DNA of 64,000 nucleotides, taken from NCBI RefSeq assembly GCF_001891125.1, contig NZ_CP015247.1, positions 762,501 to 826,500 of the forward strand, in the 5' to 3' direction. Made by a program: the position numbers and the translations under genes. The notes below the pieces were generated by a model, which made no database searches, was not told where the DNA came from, and worked only from the letters and a program-made list of their open reading frames with translations. Positions 33,901-41,128 of the stretch are shown here, one piece after another (position 1 is the first letter of the stretch; each line of letters begins with the position of its first letter). The stretch is from Leuconostoc suionicum. Lineage in GTDB: Bacteria > Bacillota > Bacilli > Lactobacillales > Lactobacillaceae.

Positions 33901-35474
33901 AGTTAATATTTGACTTGAAAGCGGTTAACCCGTATGCCAAAATTAATGTCAAATTAGTTTCCTCAACAGGCGTTGGTACGATTGCAACTGGTGCTGTGAA
34001 AGCAGGTGCTGATACAGTGACTGTTTCTGGGTATGATGGTGGCACAGGAGCGGCACCACGAAATTCGATTCGTGATGCTGGATTACCATGGGAATTAGGG
34101 TTAGCTGAAGCACATCAAATTCTATCCGCCAATAAATTACGTCAGCGGATGACTTTAGAAACTGATGGCAAACTGTTGACTGGTAGAGATATAGCCATTG
34201 CCGCTATGCTTGGTGCAGAAGAGTTTTCATTTGCAACCTTATCAATGGTGGCAATAGGTTGTATTATGATGCGTGTTTGCCATTTAAATACTTGCCCAGT
34301 GGGAATTACTTCTCAAAATCCATTATTGCGTTCACGTTTTCAGGGGAAACCGGAAGATATCATAAATATGATGACTTTTTTGGCACAAGATTTACGCGAG
34401 TTAATGGCTAAATTAGGGTTCCGTACCTTGGAAGAAATGGTCGGACATACAGAACTATTGAAAATTCGCTTTACAACGAACAAAAAGTATAAATCACTTG
34501 ATTTTTCGAACATGATTGGTCAAGTGATTCCAATAACACGAAAAACAAAAGATCCATTCATTGCTAAACGACAATGGCCAGAATTAGATATGGCTGCCAA
34601 AGCAGCTATTGATAACAAACAAACATTAACGATGTCTGCGCCAATTGATAATGTATCACGAGCTGTTGGTGCTAGGATGGGTGGTTGGATAGCAGAACGT
34701 TATGGAAATACCAAATTATCACCAGGGCTTCTTAGATATACGTATACTGGATCCGCAGGACAGTCGTTTGCAGCCTTTACAACACAAGGTATGGAACTTA
34801 AGATTATTGGAGAGGCAAATGATTATGTTGGTAAGTCACTATCTGGTGCGCGTTTAATTGTAACGCCACCAAAAGATGCAGGATATGATACGAATAATTC
34901 ACCAATTATCGGTAATGTTGCTTGTTTTGGTGGATTTGCTGGAGAAGCATATTTTCATGGACGCGCGGGTGAACGATTCTTTGTTCGCAACTCAGGCGTT
35001 TGTGGTGTTGTTGAAGGCGTTGGGGATCATGGTTGTGAGTACATGACGGGGGGCGTAGCTGTCATTTTGGGTACAATTGGTCGTAATTTTGCTGCTGGTA
35101 TGTCGGGTGGTATTGCTTATATTTATGATCCAAATCATGAAGCAGCTGCTAATATTAATCTGGAAATGGTTGATCTTTTTGGGATAGATCAAACACATGG
35201 AGACGACATATTGTATAGTTTGCTTCAGTCACACGCAGTGTATACTGGTTCTCAAAAAGCTAAAGATATCTTAGATCATTTTGAAGATGAAAAGGCTAAT
35301 TTTATTAAAGTATATCCAACCGAATATCATGAGGTTCTAAATATTATGAATAAATATGAAACCGAAGGATTTAGTGGCTTAACAAAAGAACTCAAAGCCT
35401 TTAACGAATTGATGCCAGAATATGAACGAGTACCAGAAACTGAAGAAGAACTAGAAACATTATTATCGAAATGA
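30954..35474 (+). CDS. gltB: Glutamate synthase, large subunit
   Basis: The 1506-residue protein makes glutamate from glutamine and 2-oxoglutarate. A 25-residue propeptide precedes Cys26 (EHDACGMGFIAQ), the N-terminal nucleophile of the class II amidotransferase domain. A central domain follows, then the FMN-binding synthase domain (GAKSNSGEGGENRKRF, SGYDGGTGAAPR) with the 3Fe-4S cysteines (CIMMRVCHLNTCPVG), and a C-terminal beta-helix domain (GGFAGEAYFHGRAGERF). ATG at 30954 is set by GGGGAAAAAG just upstream. It pairs with gltD eleven bases downstream. Complete and intact; a full GOGAT is not universal among lactic acid bacteria. Confidence 0.95.
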   Translation: MKQSKLREQMTVNAPLWDESLEHDACGMGFIAQRYGLASHELVERAITLLTRMNHRGGTGSEPDTGDGAGLLMTIPDKFFKKMAKKEGVSLPRAGEYAVAMLFLPFDAVAKKKVLDKIIVEIIAGGFEYIFDRDVPFDFDACGPTAQKAMPGFRQVFIKKPQHVASGRAFDDALFTLRRHLEDMISDEDMYIASLSAKTITYKGMLHAYQVGQFFLDLHDKDVEAKIALTHSRFSTNTFPSWDRAQPFRFLAHNGEINTLQGDVNWMKTHGVAIYNEENSDSAMMENTMEHLYRHGRSIPQALLMMVPEAHSKEANVSDGLAAFTEYNESFMAPWDGPAAVVFTDGDIVGARLDRNGLRPSRYLITDDGYIILSSESGVVDVPASSIIEKGVLGPANMILVDTKTGIFTRNEEVKHHFATQHPYRQWLNDHQETLQELPNQNLLEKRLNNKERLTLFKRFGYTQEVIDGAVLKMANTGQEPTVAMGYDSPLAILSDKPQGLFTFFKQQFAQVTNPPIDALREHLVIATQMYLGREVDFQQDLPENASKLRIDSPILSPADFAKIAHISNSKQKIALIKLAYNLTGLANGRLERALIGINQQADAAIASGATILILSDREVTKNQLTVPALLAVSSLKNYLAANGNATNASIVLNTAEAIETHHFATLVGYGAAAIYPRGAYRILEAYDINDAAHQENYRVAAEKGIVKIMAKMGISTIQGYYGAQLFEAIGLSKNVVDTYFTGTHSRIGGLDLNQIEEEYLKRYTAAYDESQDDPIPSGGAYSLREDGEYHLYNQMMMYKFQTAVRTGNEELFKEYVADIHEAEHKHPGTIRSMWEIVSNRQPIDIHEVERVENIVKRFKVGAMSFGALSQEAHETMAVAMNRLGAKSNSGEGGENRKRFHTNKNSKIKQVASSRFGVNAEYLMSAEEIQIKMAQGAKPGEGGQLAGNKVFPWIAETRGSTPGVRLISPPPHHDIYSIEDLKQLIFDLKAVNPYAKINVKLVSSTGVGTIATGAVKAGADTVTVSGYDGGTGAAPRNSIRDAGLPWELGLAEAHQILSANKLRQRMTLETDGKLLTGRDIAIAAMLGAEEFSFATLSMVAIGCIMMRVCHLNTCPVGITSQNPLLRSRFQGKPEDIINMMTFLAQDLRELMAKLGFRTLEEMVGHTELLKIRFTTNKKYKSLDFSNMIGQVIPITRKTKDPFIAKRQWPELDMAAKAAIDNKQTLTMSAPIDNVSRAVGARMGGWIAERYGNTKLSPGLLRYTYTGSAGQSFAAFTTQGMELKIIGEANDYVGKSLSGARLIVTPPKDAGYDTNNSPIIGNVACFGGFAGEAYFHGRAGERFFVRNSGVCGVVEGVGDHGCEYMTGGVAVILGTIGRNFAAGMSGGIAYIYDPNHEAAANINLEMVDLFGIDQTHGDDILYSLLQSHAVYTGSQKAKDILDHFEDEKANFIKVYPTEYHEVLNIMNKYETEGFSGLTKELKAFNELMPEYERVPETEEELETLLSK

Positions 35475-35485
35475 GGTAATTAACA

Positions 35486-36940
35486 ATGGCTGATCCGTTT
35501 GGCTTTCTCAAATATGAACGTGTTGATAATCCTTATCGTGAAATTAATGAACGTATTAAGGATTTCAATTACTTAGAAGAACCGCTGAAATTTGATAAAC
35601 GGGCCGAACAAGCTGCTCGATGTATGAACTGTGGTGTTCCTTATTGTCATATTGGTGCGTTGTACGGCGATAAAAGTAAACAAATTAGTGGTTGTCCAAA
35701 TGACAATCTAATTCCGGAATGGAATGACCTTTTGTATCGAAAAGAGCTACATCAAGCTTGGTTAAGATTAGCAAAAACAAATCCAATTCCTGAATTTACT
35801 GGAAAAGTTTGTCCTGCGCCATGCGAAGTGTCGTGTAATGAGTTTTTGAATGGTGAAGGCGTGACAATCAAGGACAATGAAGATTTTATTGTTGAATATG
35901 CTTTTGCGCATGGCTGGGTAGTTTCAGAAGGATTACCAGCACAGCGAACTGGTAAAAAAATTGCAGTAATCGGGTCTGGGCCTGCTGGGATTACAGCAGC
36001 TTGGCGATTGAATCAATTGGGTCATGAGGTTACTATTTTTGAAAAAGATGAACGCTTCGGTGGCCTTCTAATGTATGGTATTCCAAATATGAAATTAGAA
36101 AAGTGGGTTGTTGATCGTCGCTTTAAAGTCATGTCAGAAGTGGGTATAAAACTTAAAGCTAATACCACGGTTGGAAAAGATATTACTAAGGAGCAATTAG
36201 ATTCAGATTTTGATAAAGTAATTATCGCTACTGGCGCATCAATTGCACGAGATATAAATGTGCCTGGCCGTAATTTACAAGGAATTGATTTTGCCTTACC
36301 TTTTTTAAATGCGGCAACTGAAAATGTATTAAAAAATGGAACAACGAAATTTGAAAGGTCCCTATCTAATAAGAAAGTGATTGTGATTGGATCTGGAGAT
36401 ACAGCAACAGACTGTATCGCAACAGCTGTTCGATTAGGTGCCGAACATGTGACACAATTTGATTATCATGCTCAAAAGCCAACAGATCGCACGACGCCAT
36501 GGCCAGAATATCCCTGGCAAAAACAAATTACTTATGGACAGGCAGAGGCTATAGAAACAGTCAACCCTGAACTAATACCATATCAAACTCAGACAGTAGA
36601 GTTTTTGGGCAATGAATTTGGAGAAGCAATTGGTGTTCGTACTGTTTTAATTGATAGCAATAAAAAATTGATACCAAATTCTGAAAAAGAATATGAAGCT
36701 GATTTGATACTGATTGCAGTGGGATTTATTGGGCTCAATACTAAAATATTAAAGAACCTTGGTATTACTCAACTGAATGTGATGGGGATGACAAATCAAG
36801 AAAACTATATGGTGGCAGGAGATGCAAATACTGGTGCTAATTTAGTTATTACAGCCATTCATGATGCTCGTTTGGTGGCCGAAATGATTGACTCGAAGCT
36901 CCAGAGTTTCGCAGATAGTTTTTCGTTTGAAGTAAATTAG
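35486..36940 (+). CDS. gltD: Glutamate synthase, small subunit
   Basis: The 484-residue NAD(P)H-dependent subunit passes electrons to GltB. N-terminal cysteines for 4Fe-4S clusters are in RCMNCGVPYCH and GCPNDNLIPEWN, and CPAPCEVSCN follows. The FAD motif IGSGPAGITAAWRLN and NAD(P) motif VIGSGDTATDCIATAVRLG are clear, as is a final MVAGDANTGANLVITAIHDAR. Overlap and order with gltB show a single operon. A terminator follows at 36969. Confidence 0.95.
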   Translation: MADPFGFLKYERVDNPYREINERIKDFNYLEEPLKFDKRAEQAARCMNCGVPYCHIGALYGDKSKQISGCPNDNLIPEWNDLLYRKELHQAWLRLAKTNPIPEFTGKVCPAPCEVSCNEFLNGEGVTIKDNEDFIVEYAFAHGWVVSEGLPAQRTGKKIAVIGSGPAGITAAWRLNQLGHEVTIFEKDERFGGLLMYGIPNMKLEKWVVDRRFKVMSEVGIKLKANTTVGKDITKEQLDSDFDKVIIATGASIARDINVPGRNLQGIDFALPFLNAATENVLKNGTTKFERSLSNKKVIVIGSGDTATDCIATAVRLGAEHVTQFDYHAQKPTDRTTPWPEYPWQKQITYGQAEAIETVNPELIPYQTQTVEFLGNEFGEAIGVRTVLIDSNKKLIPNSEKEYEADLILIAVGFIGLNTKILKNLGITQLNVMGMTNQENYMVAGDANTGANLVITAIHDARLVAEMIDSKLQSFADSFSFEVN

Positions 36941-36968
36941 TAAAGTGGAAAAAATAACTTTCATGTTT

Positions 36969-37001
36969 AAGCATTGTTTGTATAAAAAACAGTGCTTTTT
37001 T
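36969..37001 (+). terminator. Terminator of gltBD
   Basis: AAGCATTGTTT pairs with AAACAGTGCTT (one G-U) and is followed by Ts. Confidence 0.8.
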
Positions 37002-37048
37002 GTTGGCATTTTTATACTAATTTAATTATTTTAAGTGAATAAAATGTA

Positions 37049-37077
37049 TTGACAGGTCAGGTAAATTGCTGTAAAGT
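37049..37077 (+). promoter_or_regulatory. Promoter of the cation-facilitator operon
   Basis: TTGACA (37049-37054), 17 bases, TAAAGT (37072-37077). The -10 box abuts the palindromic operator. Confidence 0.75.
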
Positions 37078-37107
37078 AATTAACTAAGGTAATTACTTTA
37101 GTTAATT
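37078..37107. promoter_or_regulatory. 30-bp near-perfect palindromic operator
   Basis: A 30-base inverted repeat with a single mismatched pair, outer arms AATTAACTAA and TTAGTTAATT and core GTAATTAC, sits immediately after the -10. The TTAACTAA...TTAGTTAA half-sites recall MarR-type zinc repressors (AdcR/ZitR). No intact MarR gene is next to it, but a short broken ORF is. Confidence 0.7.
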
Positions 37108-37130
37108 AAAAAGAAAAAAGGAGGTACTGA

Positions 37131-37241
37131 ATGTCAAATGAAGTACACATATAATTAGCAAAAATGGCTAACAAAATAGACATGTTTAGCTCACTCATAA
37201 AGCTGGCAAATAAACTAACTGATATGGATAAAATTTTATGA
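37131..37241 (+). pseudogene. Broken short ORF between operator and cation facilitator
   Basis: A strong RBS (AAGGAGG, six bases upstream) drives ATG at 37131, but the frame stops after seven codons (MSNEVHI, TAA at 37152). The same frame then continues without stops for 28 codons (LAKMANKIDMFSSLIKLANK... to TGA at 37239-37241), ending with an ATGA overlap with the next gene. It looks like the start of a lost regulator gene, perhaps MarR-type, or a leader peptide for translational coupling. Confidence 0.5.
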
Positions 37242-38143
37242 CTCAAAAAAAAGTTGAGCAACGCGCATTCATGGTTGGCTTGGCGATGAACTTACTTATG
37301 GGAAGTTTAGGGCTTTTCGTCTATTACTTGACTCAAATTCAAGCGTTGTTTGTAGACACATATTTCACAATCATGACTTTGATTTCAGGAATAGCAGCAA
37401 TTATGATTTCAAGGTTCAGTGTTAAAACAAGTAAACGTTTTCCACAGGGACATTTTATGTTTGAGCCAATGTATGCGGCTTTTAAATCATCGATGACACT
37501 GATTCTATTGACTACTTCTACTATACAAGTTAGTCAGAAGGCATATCAGTACTTTGTTTACCATAAAGGAGAACTCTTAGATTTAACACCAATCATTCCG
37601 TATGAAATTGTCATGGTTATATTATGCTTAACAATTTCTCTATTTTACAGTCGTCAAAACCGTAAAATAGGAGGCGCAAGCACGATGTTATCCGCGGAGT
37701 CAAAAAGTACGCGCATAGATTCAATCATGTGTGGGGGCATAGGATTAGCAGCGTTCTTGGTGTTATTAATTCCAAAAAATTCTAGCTTGGGATTTTTATT
37801 ATATACTGGTGATTTTTTTGTAACAGTGTTACTTGTTCTATTTTCAATTACAACACCAGTTAAAGTATTGAAAAATGCATTTATTGAAATTTGCGGGGGA
37901 CGCTTGATTGATGAAAAGATTCAAAATGAATTTGAAGTTTGTCTAGCAAAGCATTTAGGACGTGACATTAAAATGAATGAATGCCATATTTACAAAACAG
38001 GGATGTATTTTTCCATAAAAGTAATGATTGATGATACAAGTGAAAAAATAAATGCAGCACTATTGCGAGATAAAAAAAGTCGGATTTTAGAAGAACTCCA
38101 AACATATTATGAATTTGTACATTTAGAATTTGTTTATGTTTAA
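37238..38143 (+). CDS. Cation diffusion facilitator-family transporter with atypical site
   Basis: The 301-residue protein has about six helices and a C-terminal cytoplasmic domain (about 215-301). The CDF marks FPQGHFMFEPMYAAFKS and a helix-2 Asp40 are clear. The metal site usually formed by DxxxD in helix 2 and HxxxD in helix 5 reads D40xxxT44 and S157xxxD161, so two of four ligands are missing. It may carry a cation other than zinc or work differently. Its ATG overlaps the stop of the upstream broken ORF, and its promoter has a palindromic operator. Confidence 0.78.
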   Translation: MTQKKVEQRAFMVGLAMNLLMGSLGLFVYYLTQIQALFVDTYFTIMTLISGIAAIMISRFSVKTSKRFPQGHFMFEPMYAAFKSSMTLILLTTSTIQVSQKAYQYFVYHKGELLDLTPIIPYEIVMVILCLTISLFYSRQNRKIGGASTMLSAESKSTRIDSIMCGGIGLAAFLVLLIPKNSSLGFLLYTGDFFVTVLLVLFSITTPVKVLKNAFIEICGGRLIDEKIQNEFEVCLAKHLGRDIKMNECHIYKTGMYFSIKVMIDDTSEKINAALLRDKKSRILEELQTYYEFVHLEFVYV

Positions 38144-38161
38144 TGAAACGGGGAAGAAAAA

Positions 38162-39118
38162 ATGAAAATAAATGTTTATAACGAATACGGTCCATTAAAA
38201 GAAGTCATTATTGGGGATGCAACAAAGTTGTTTTTTCCAGACACGCATGAAATTGAACAAGAAGAGCATACAGCAAAATGGAAGCAATTTGTTACAAAGC
38301 ATATTTATACAGTTTTGCGTGGCAAAAAAGTACCAAATTTTATTGCTAAAAAATTTCAAAATGAATTAGCGGAATTTAAAAAAATTCTAGAATCAAATGG
38401 TGTTAAAGTACATACTGTTGATGCAGTAACGCCGACGAAACAGGATCCTTATGGTATGGGACAAATGTATGCCCGAGATAGTACAATGAGTGTTGGTGAA
38501 CATTTAATTGAGGGTAATGTTCAAATTGAGATGCGAAAAATTGAACGCCGTGGCTATCAAAGAATTGTTGAAGCTATTAAAAAGAACAATCAAGTTCACA
38601 CGTTAAATCAGAAAGACAAAATATATCTTGAGGGTGGCGATGTAATCGTCAATTATCCAAATGTATTTGTTGGTATTGGTAAGTATGCAAGTAATATGGC
38701 TGGTGTGAAATGGTTACAAAGTATTTTAGACAAGGATTTTGAAAATAATATTGTTGATCAACCATGGAAAGTTATTCCTGTGTATTTAAATGATGATGCC
38801 ATTCTACACTTAGATTGTTGTATGACGATTATTGGTCCCAAAACAGCAATAATTCACAAGCCTGTATTAAAGGATTTACCAAACGAACTTAAAGATTATA
38901 AGTTTATTGATATAGACGCCAAAACTCGAAAAGAAATGGGTGGCAACGTCTTGGTGATTGGGCCTAAAAAAGTTATTGTACAAAAGAGACATACAGCTTT
39001 GCAAGAAGCTTTGAAACGAGAAGGTTATACCGTTATTCCTATTGTATTTACTTGGCATTCACTACTAGATGGTGCCTTGAGATGCGCTTCTTGTCCATTA
39101 GTCAGAGAAAAATTATAA
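38162..39118 (+). CDS. Amidinotransferase/arginine deiminase-fold enzyme
   Basis: The 318-residue protein has the pentein fold marks: a VNVYNEYGPLKEVIIG-like start, YARDSTM, YLEGGDVIVN (Glu/Asp of the active site), ILHLDCCMTIIG (catalytic His) and a C-terminal GALRCASCPL with Cys308 as the probable nucleophile. Such enzymes remove or transfer amidino groups from arginine-like substrates. It is not the longer arginine deiminase of the ADI pathway, and no carbamoyltransferase or kinase is adjacent. It follows the cation facilitator by 18 bases, so they are probably co-transcribed. Substrate unknown. Confidence 0.75.
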   Translation: MKINVYNEYGPLKEVIIGDATKLFFPDTHEIEQEEHTAKWKQFVTKHIYTVLRGKKVPNFIAKKFQNELAEFKKILESNGVKVHTVDAVTPTKQDPYGMGQMYARDSTMSVGEHLIEGNVQIEMRKIERRGYQRIVEAIKKNNQVHTLNQKDKIYLEGGDVIVNYPNVFVGIGKYASNMAGVKWLQSILDKDFENNIVDQPWKVIPVYLNDDAILHLDCCMTIIGPKTAIIHKPVLKDLPNELKDYKFIDIDAKTRKEMGGNVLVIGPKKVIVQKRHTALQEALKREGYTVIPIVFTWHSLLDGALRCASCPLVREKL

Positions 39119-39153
39119 ACAAAAAAGACTGCTTTAGGCGGTCTTTTTTGTTT
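39117..39153 (+). terminator. Terminator before the riboflavin operon
   Basis: AAACAAAAAAGAC(T)GC pairs with GC(G)GTCTTTTTTGTTT to give a long A/T-rich bidirectional stem. Confidence 0.85.
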
Positions 39154-39194
39154 ATAATTTTTATGGATTCAAGCATCTAGGAATTATTTTTTGA

Positions 39195-39223
39195 TTGACA
39201 TTGTAGAATTCTAATGATAAATT
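39195..39223 (+). promoter_or_regulatory. Promoter of the riboflavin operon
   Basis: TTGACA (39195-39200), 17 bases, TAAATT (39218-39223), about 20 bases before the riboswitch. Confidence 0.7.
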
Positions 39224-39242
39224 AACAGTGTTAAATAATTTA

Positions 39243-39373
39243 ATCTTCGGGGCAGGGTGTAATTCCCGACCGACGGTGATGGCTTATGGCCTTAGTCCGT
39301 GACCTACGATATTTTCGTGGTTGACACAGTGAAATTCTGTGACCGACAGTTAGAGTCTGGATGGGAGAAGATT
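39243..39373 (+). promoter_or_regulatory. FMN riboswitch (RFN element)
   Basis: The leader contains the conserved FMN aptamer segments in order: ATCTTCGGGGCAGGGTG, ATTCCCGACCGACGGTGAT, AGTCCG, TGACCGACAG, AGAGTCTGGATGGGAGAAGAT. The ends (ATCTTC and GAAGAT) pair as P1. FMN binding should stop expression of the downstream riboflavin genes. Confidence 0.95.
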
Positions 39374-39383
39374 TAAAATAGTT

Positions 39384-39419
39384 TAGGCAAAGCCGCTTTG
39401 GCTGTGTCTAGGTTTTTTT
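39384..39419 (+). terminator. Riboswitch-linked terminator
   Basis: TAGGCAAAGCC and GGCTGTGTCTA pair with one mismatch and one wobble around GCTTT, followed by GG and seven Ts. It is the likely expression platform of the FMN riboswitch. Confidence 0.75.
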
Positions 39420-39442
39420 GAATTAATCTAAACTACTATAAA

Positions 39443-39476
39443 CCCGATGTGTATTTTTAACGCATCGGTTTTTTTG
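39443..39476 (+). terminator. Second terminator in the riboflavin leader
   Basis: CCGATGTG and CGCATCGG pair (one G-U) and are followed by seven Ts. Just after it, CCTGAA and TTCAGG can pair (39479-39493) and the right arm touches the AGGAGG of ribD, so translational control is also possible. Confidence 0.75.
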
Positions 39477-39501
39477 TCCTGAAAAATTCAGGAGGTAAGC
39501 T

Positions 39502-40533
39502 ATGAATGATTTAACATGGATGAATTTGGCTGCGCATGAAGCAGCCAGGGGATTACCCTACAAAACTTTTGAAAACCCTAGAGTCGGTGCGGTTCTTGTC
39601 AAAAAGAATAAGATTATTGCCACTGGATATCACGCAGAATTTGGAAAAGAGCATGCGGAAATCAATGCCTTTAACCACGTAAAAGATAAGAACCAGGTTT
39701 TAGGAGCAACACTTTATGTTACATTAGAACCTTGTGCTTCGCGTGGGAAGGTTGGGTCTTGTGCAGAAACGATTAAAGGATGGGGATTGCATCGTGTTGT
39801 GATTGGTAAAAAGGATCCTAATCCTACAAATAATAGTAAAGGTATTAAAATTTTAAAAGCAGCTGGGCTCATTGTAGATGTTTTAAATACGACAGAATAT
39901 CAACTTATTAATCCGGCTTTCGATTTTTTTTTCAACAAGCAATTACCCTATGTTCAGTTAAAATTAGTAACGTCTCAAAATGGACTTGTTACTAAAATAG
40001 TTGGAGAACAGACGAAACTAACAGATTATTTAGCAGATGTTGATGTTCATAAAGAACGTGCATCTAAGAGTGCAATTATGATAGGCAGCGAAACAATGCT
40101 GATCGATCACCCTAAATTAACAGTTAGATATATTGACATTAATCACAGACAACCAATGAAAATAGTGATTGATCGACGTGGACGTTTAAGAGATACAGAT
40201 TTTAATTTCTCGGATAATTGGTTAATATATACCGAAAATATAAATTTTGCAAACCAATGCGCCTATGCCAAATTAGTATCTGACGGGCTAAAAGGCGTAT
40301 TAATAGATTTAGCTAAACAGCATATTCAATCTGTGATGGTTGAAGGCGGGCCAAGCTTGATTTATTCATTTTTGAAACAAAATTTATGGCAAGAAATGTT
40401 GATTTATACCACAAATAAAATATTACCTGAGGGCGGACTAAAAGGAATATCTTTCAATCAAAAACCACAAAAGCAGCTGTATGTTGGTAATGCTGTCAAA
40501 AAAATATATGTAAACAATCAAGGGAGAGTGTAA
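39502..40533 (+). CDS. ribD: Bifunctional riboflavin deaminase/reductase
   Basis: The 343-residue protein performs the second and third steps of riboflavin synthesis. The N-terminal deaminase domain has VGAVLVKKNKIIATGYHAEFGKEHAE and TLYVTLEPCASRGKVGSCAE (zinc ligands His, Cys, Cys), and the C-terminal reductase domain (about 150-343) has VMVEGGPSLIYSFL. RBS AGGAGG. First gene of a four-gene rib operon behind the FMN riboswitch; the next gene follows after two bases. Confidence 0.95.
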   Translation: MNDLTWMNLAAHEAARGLPYKTFENPRVGAVLVKKNKIIATGYHAEFGKEHAEINAFNHVKDKNQVLGATLYVTLEPCASRGKVGSCAETIKGWGLHRVVIGKKDPNPTNNSKGIKILKAAGLIVDVLNTTEYQLINPAFDFFFNKQLPYVQLKLVTSQNGLVTKIVGEQTKLTDYLADVDVHKERASKSAIMIGSETMLIDHPKLTVRYIDINHRQPMKIVIDRRGRLRDTDFNFSDNWLIYTENINFANQCAYAKLVSDGLKGVLIDLAKQHIQSVMVEGGPSLIYSFLKQNLWQEMLIYTTNKILPEGGLKGISFNQKPQKQLYVGNAVKKIYVNNQGRV

Positions 40534-40535
40534 AT

Positions 40536-41126
40536 ATGTTTACAGGCATTACACAAGAAGTTGGCCATTTGATAAGCCTCCATCATCGTAATGATAAAGA
40601 AATGCGCTTAAAAATTGCTGCATCCGAAGACTATTTTTCTGATAGCAGAGTAGGCGATAGCATTATGGTTGATGGTATTTGTTTAACAATTAATCGGCTA
40701 GAATCAAATTTTGCTGAATTCGACATTATGGTACCGACTTTTGAAACGACCATTGTTAAATTTTATCATGTTGGGCAAAAAGTAAACTTGGAGAAAGCAC
40801 TTTTAGTTTCCAACCGATTTGATGGTCATTTTGTTTTGGGTCATGTAGATCAGACGGCTGAAGTAGTCAAGAAAGAGTACAGTGAAGAAACCACATTGTT
40901 AACTTTTAAATTAGCAGACTATCAGCTAATAAATCAGATTGTCAATAAAGGTTCAGTTACTATATCAGGTGTGAGCCTGACTATTGTTCAAACAAAAGAC
41001 GATGTATTTCAAGTCGGTCTAATACCACTCACATTAACCAAAACAACTTTGGGATTATTATGTGAACATGATTTGGTCAATGTTGAAACCGATATTTTGG
41101 CGAAATATTTAATGAAAGGAAAATAA
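40536..41126 (+). CDS. ribE: Riboflavin synthase, alpha subunit
   Basis: The 196-residue enzyme dismutates two lumazines to riboflavin. It shows the two tandem barrels, starting MFTGITQEVGHL, with DGICLTINR and FDGHFVLGHVDQTAEV, and the second repeat with SVTISGVSLTIVQ. Its length is slightly short of the usual 200-215 residues but complete. It lies two bases after ribD and two before ribBA. Confidence 0.94.
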   Translation: MFTGITQEVGHLISLHHRNDKEMRLKIAASEDYFSDSRVGDSIMVDGICLTINRLESNFAEFDIMVPTFETTIVKFYHVGQKVNLEKALLVSNRFDGHFVLGHVDQTAEVVKKEYSEETTLLTFKLADYQLINQIVNKGSVTISGVSLTIVQTKDDVFQVGLIPLTLTKTTLGLLCEHDLVNVETDILAKYLMKGK

Positions 41127-41128
41127 TA

